A DNA stretch of 64,000 bases from Azorinus chamasolen (lineage: Eukaryota > Mollusca > Bivalvia > Cardiida > Solecurtidae): positions 56,453,453-56,517,452 of the forward strand of contig OY755239.1 in the NCBI GenBank assembly GCA_963576725.1, read 5' to 3'. The notes beneath the pieces are model-generated. The model saw only the letters and a program-made list of their open reading frames with translations. It had not been told where the DNA came from and searched no databases. How positions within the stretch are numbered: the first letter of the stretch is position 1; each line of letters opens with the position of its first letter. Position numbers and translations under genes: made by a program. Positions 46,001 to 49,000 of this stretch are shown piece by piece.

Positions 46001-49000
46001 GCGTCAATATGAGGGAATGGGTTAAGTTGACATCTGGCTTAACCCTTTAACCCTTTCGGCGCCAAATTTCTAATTGTCGTCTACAATCCAATGTTTGTTA
46101 AATCATTCGGTACAATAAGAAAATGAGATCAATAAATGTAAATGTCAAAGGAATAAAGTACATATATAGAAATAGAGATTGAGACAAAAAGTGAAGTCCC
46201 TGATCAGACGCCGCCTTGAAAAGGCGGCGTCTGATCTGAGACTGCACTATTTGTCGTGGTGCATTAATGCGACTGCGGCGGTGAAAGGGTTAATTCATGA
46301 ATATTTATGTAAGAACTAATGCATGTATGAATGTGAATTACCTGACTATTTATTACAGCATGAGAACAAGGAAAGTTTTGACCCTAGCAATAACTATAGA
46401 ATTAGATCTATATTATTCCATAACTAAACAGAAGAAACCCTGATCAGACGGCTCCTGTAGTAGCCGTCTGATCTGGGTCTGCTCTGTTTGCAAAGGCGTA
46501 GAAAAGCGTCTATGGGGACAGGATTAACCCTTTCGCTGTCAATGCCGGGTCTGTGATTACCTAAGCAAACAGTTTGGATCCAGGTGAGACGCCGAGTAAC
46601 TCCTGCAGGAGCTGTCTCATCTGGGTCTTCACTATTTACAGGTAGGTATAGTGACGTGAATAGCAAGCGAAATGTTAAGACTGTTGTAATGTAAACCATT
46701 TAATTCTTTACCTCACATGATACTTTTCATGCCTTTGCAAACAGGGTATATCTAGACAAGACGGTTCCTGTAGGAGCTGACATATCAGGATCTTCTCTGT
46801 TTGCTTATGGAATAATATAGATCAAATTGTATATATCAAGGAAATGCCCTGTTTTCATATGTCATGATTGGAAAATAATACAGAGGTCCAGATAAGATGC
46901 GTAAATTAAAACATTTCAAGTATAACTTCTTTATTTCTCCACCAAAACCTATGTTGTGACGTAGCGTTTAGTGAAGCAATGACGATTTTAGTATTTGAGT
47001 ACGCACCGTGAACTGTAACTCTAATAATATCAACTAATAAATGAATGAAATGAATTAAAACCTTCTGGTCTTTGCTGTTTTAATACACTTGCTTTCTTGT
47101 ACAATGCAAGTGGTTTATGAACGATTCAATTCCTTAATGTTATTGGTTTTCATATTGTGTTTATACTTGTATACTTTTATTTGTTTGTTTTGTCTCGCTT
47201 TAGCGCCGACGGTGACTTTGAAGTGACTCTGAAGACGAAAGCAACAGTATTCTACAACGGACTCATAGTCTGGGAACCACCGGCGATTTACAAGAGTTAT
47301 TGCCCGATCGACGTCGAGTTCTTTCCCTTTGATCAACAGGAGTGCTTTTTGAAATTCGGGATTTGGACATACACTGAGGTGTGTTAATGATTCTTTTTCA
47401 TAAGTAGAAACTTAAAAACAAATAATTCCTTATTCCGCTGTTCACGACCTGACTCGAATTTTCAAACTTGGATCCCGATGAGACGCCGAGTTACTCTCAA
47501 AGGATGGTTCGAACTGGAAGGACAATCCATTTCACTCAATTTTGTTACTTTTTTCATTCTGCCTTATATCAGCGTGTTTTCACACAAACAGAGTAGACCA
47601 AGATCAGACGACCCCTAGAGGAGCCGTCTGATCAGGGTCTGTTCTGTTTGCTAATAAAATTCGATAGATCTGGGGGTTTTTTACTTTCGAAAATGTCTAC
47701 AATGTTCCACCTTCCATATTTCTTTAAAACAATTTTGTAGGAATATTCAGCAGGTATTGAAAGTTGTTTCTAAATACAGAAAAGGGAAAGGGTTAAAGAT
47801 TACGACTATCTGCAAACTCCTGTCAGAGTTGAATCATTGAGCTGCATAGGACTGTTCCGGCATATTCAGATTGATACATGATATTTTGGAATTAGTGCTG
47901 AACCTTCTAAATACATTGCAAAACTCCTCCAAACCGGATTTTCAGTAAATAAGAATGTATATCATTTTCGGCAGGTGGTTGCTTAATGCAGTGTTAAAGT
48001 CATGCAGGAAGCTTATTTTGGAGTTTTTTTGTCCGGCATTCACCTGAATTAAACTGCCACCTTTGTTTAATCCTTCACTTTTAATAAGAAAAAATGACAT
48101 CATGAATACTAATTAGCTGAATTTCTAAAATGGTATTATGAACAAAGGCATATTTTACCATGGCTGAAAGTGTAGAATCAAATCGACACTATTTCATAGG
48201 CAAACAGAACAGACCCTAACCAGACGACCCCTATTAGGGTCTTCTATTTGCAAAGATCATATGAAGTAAAGGGTTATACAGAGCTATGTACAGATAATGA
48301 TGCATACCCAAATACTACAATCGTCATTTCTCCACCAAACCCTATACTGTGACCACTCTTTAGAAGCGTCTCTTCGAGACGATTCTAAAGAGTGGTCACA
48401 GTATAGGGTTTGGTGGAGAAATAAAGGAGCTATGCTTGAAAATGTTTAGATTTATACATCTTATCTGGAGCTCTGGGTTAATGATCATTATTGATACCAT
48501 TTTAACCATTTCCTTCATATACATGTAAGTGCCCCTTCCATATAAGACGGTTACTGCATGAGCCTTTTAATCAGTGTCTATTCTTTATGCTTATGCATTA
48601 ATATAGATCTGACACTACAGAACTTCCTGTGTCCATATGCCATCATAAAAGCTAAAGTTATAAATACAATGTATGCATGATGTCTTACATGAATATACAA
48701 CAAGGAAAGTGTTAAAGTCTGGTTTAGACAGAATTTTCTCTGTATACCATGCATCTGTTGACAAATTTCAGATTGACCTACAACACGTATGGAGTGACAA
48801 AGGTATCGACATGGGCAATGACATAACTTTTATTCCAATGGGTGTCGATCTGTGTGGCTACAGCCCTAGCAACGAGTGGGACGTCATTAATGTCACCGCA
48901 AGACGAAAGGTGAAATTCTACGTGTGCTGTAAGGACGATCCTTACATAGACATTACATTTAATGTGACTATACGCCGGAAGACACTGTTCTACACAGTCA

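Noticed and set aside
48673..48771. N-terminal extension of the long frame containing nAChR exon 6
   Set aside because: The extension reads through FB-A sequence and intron; a good acceptor and the nAChR homology begin at 48772.
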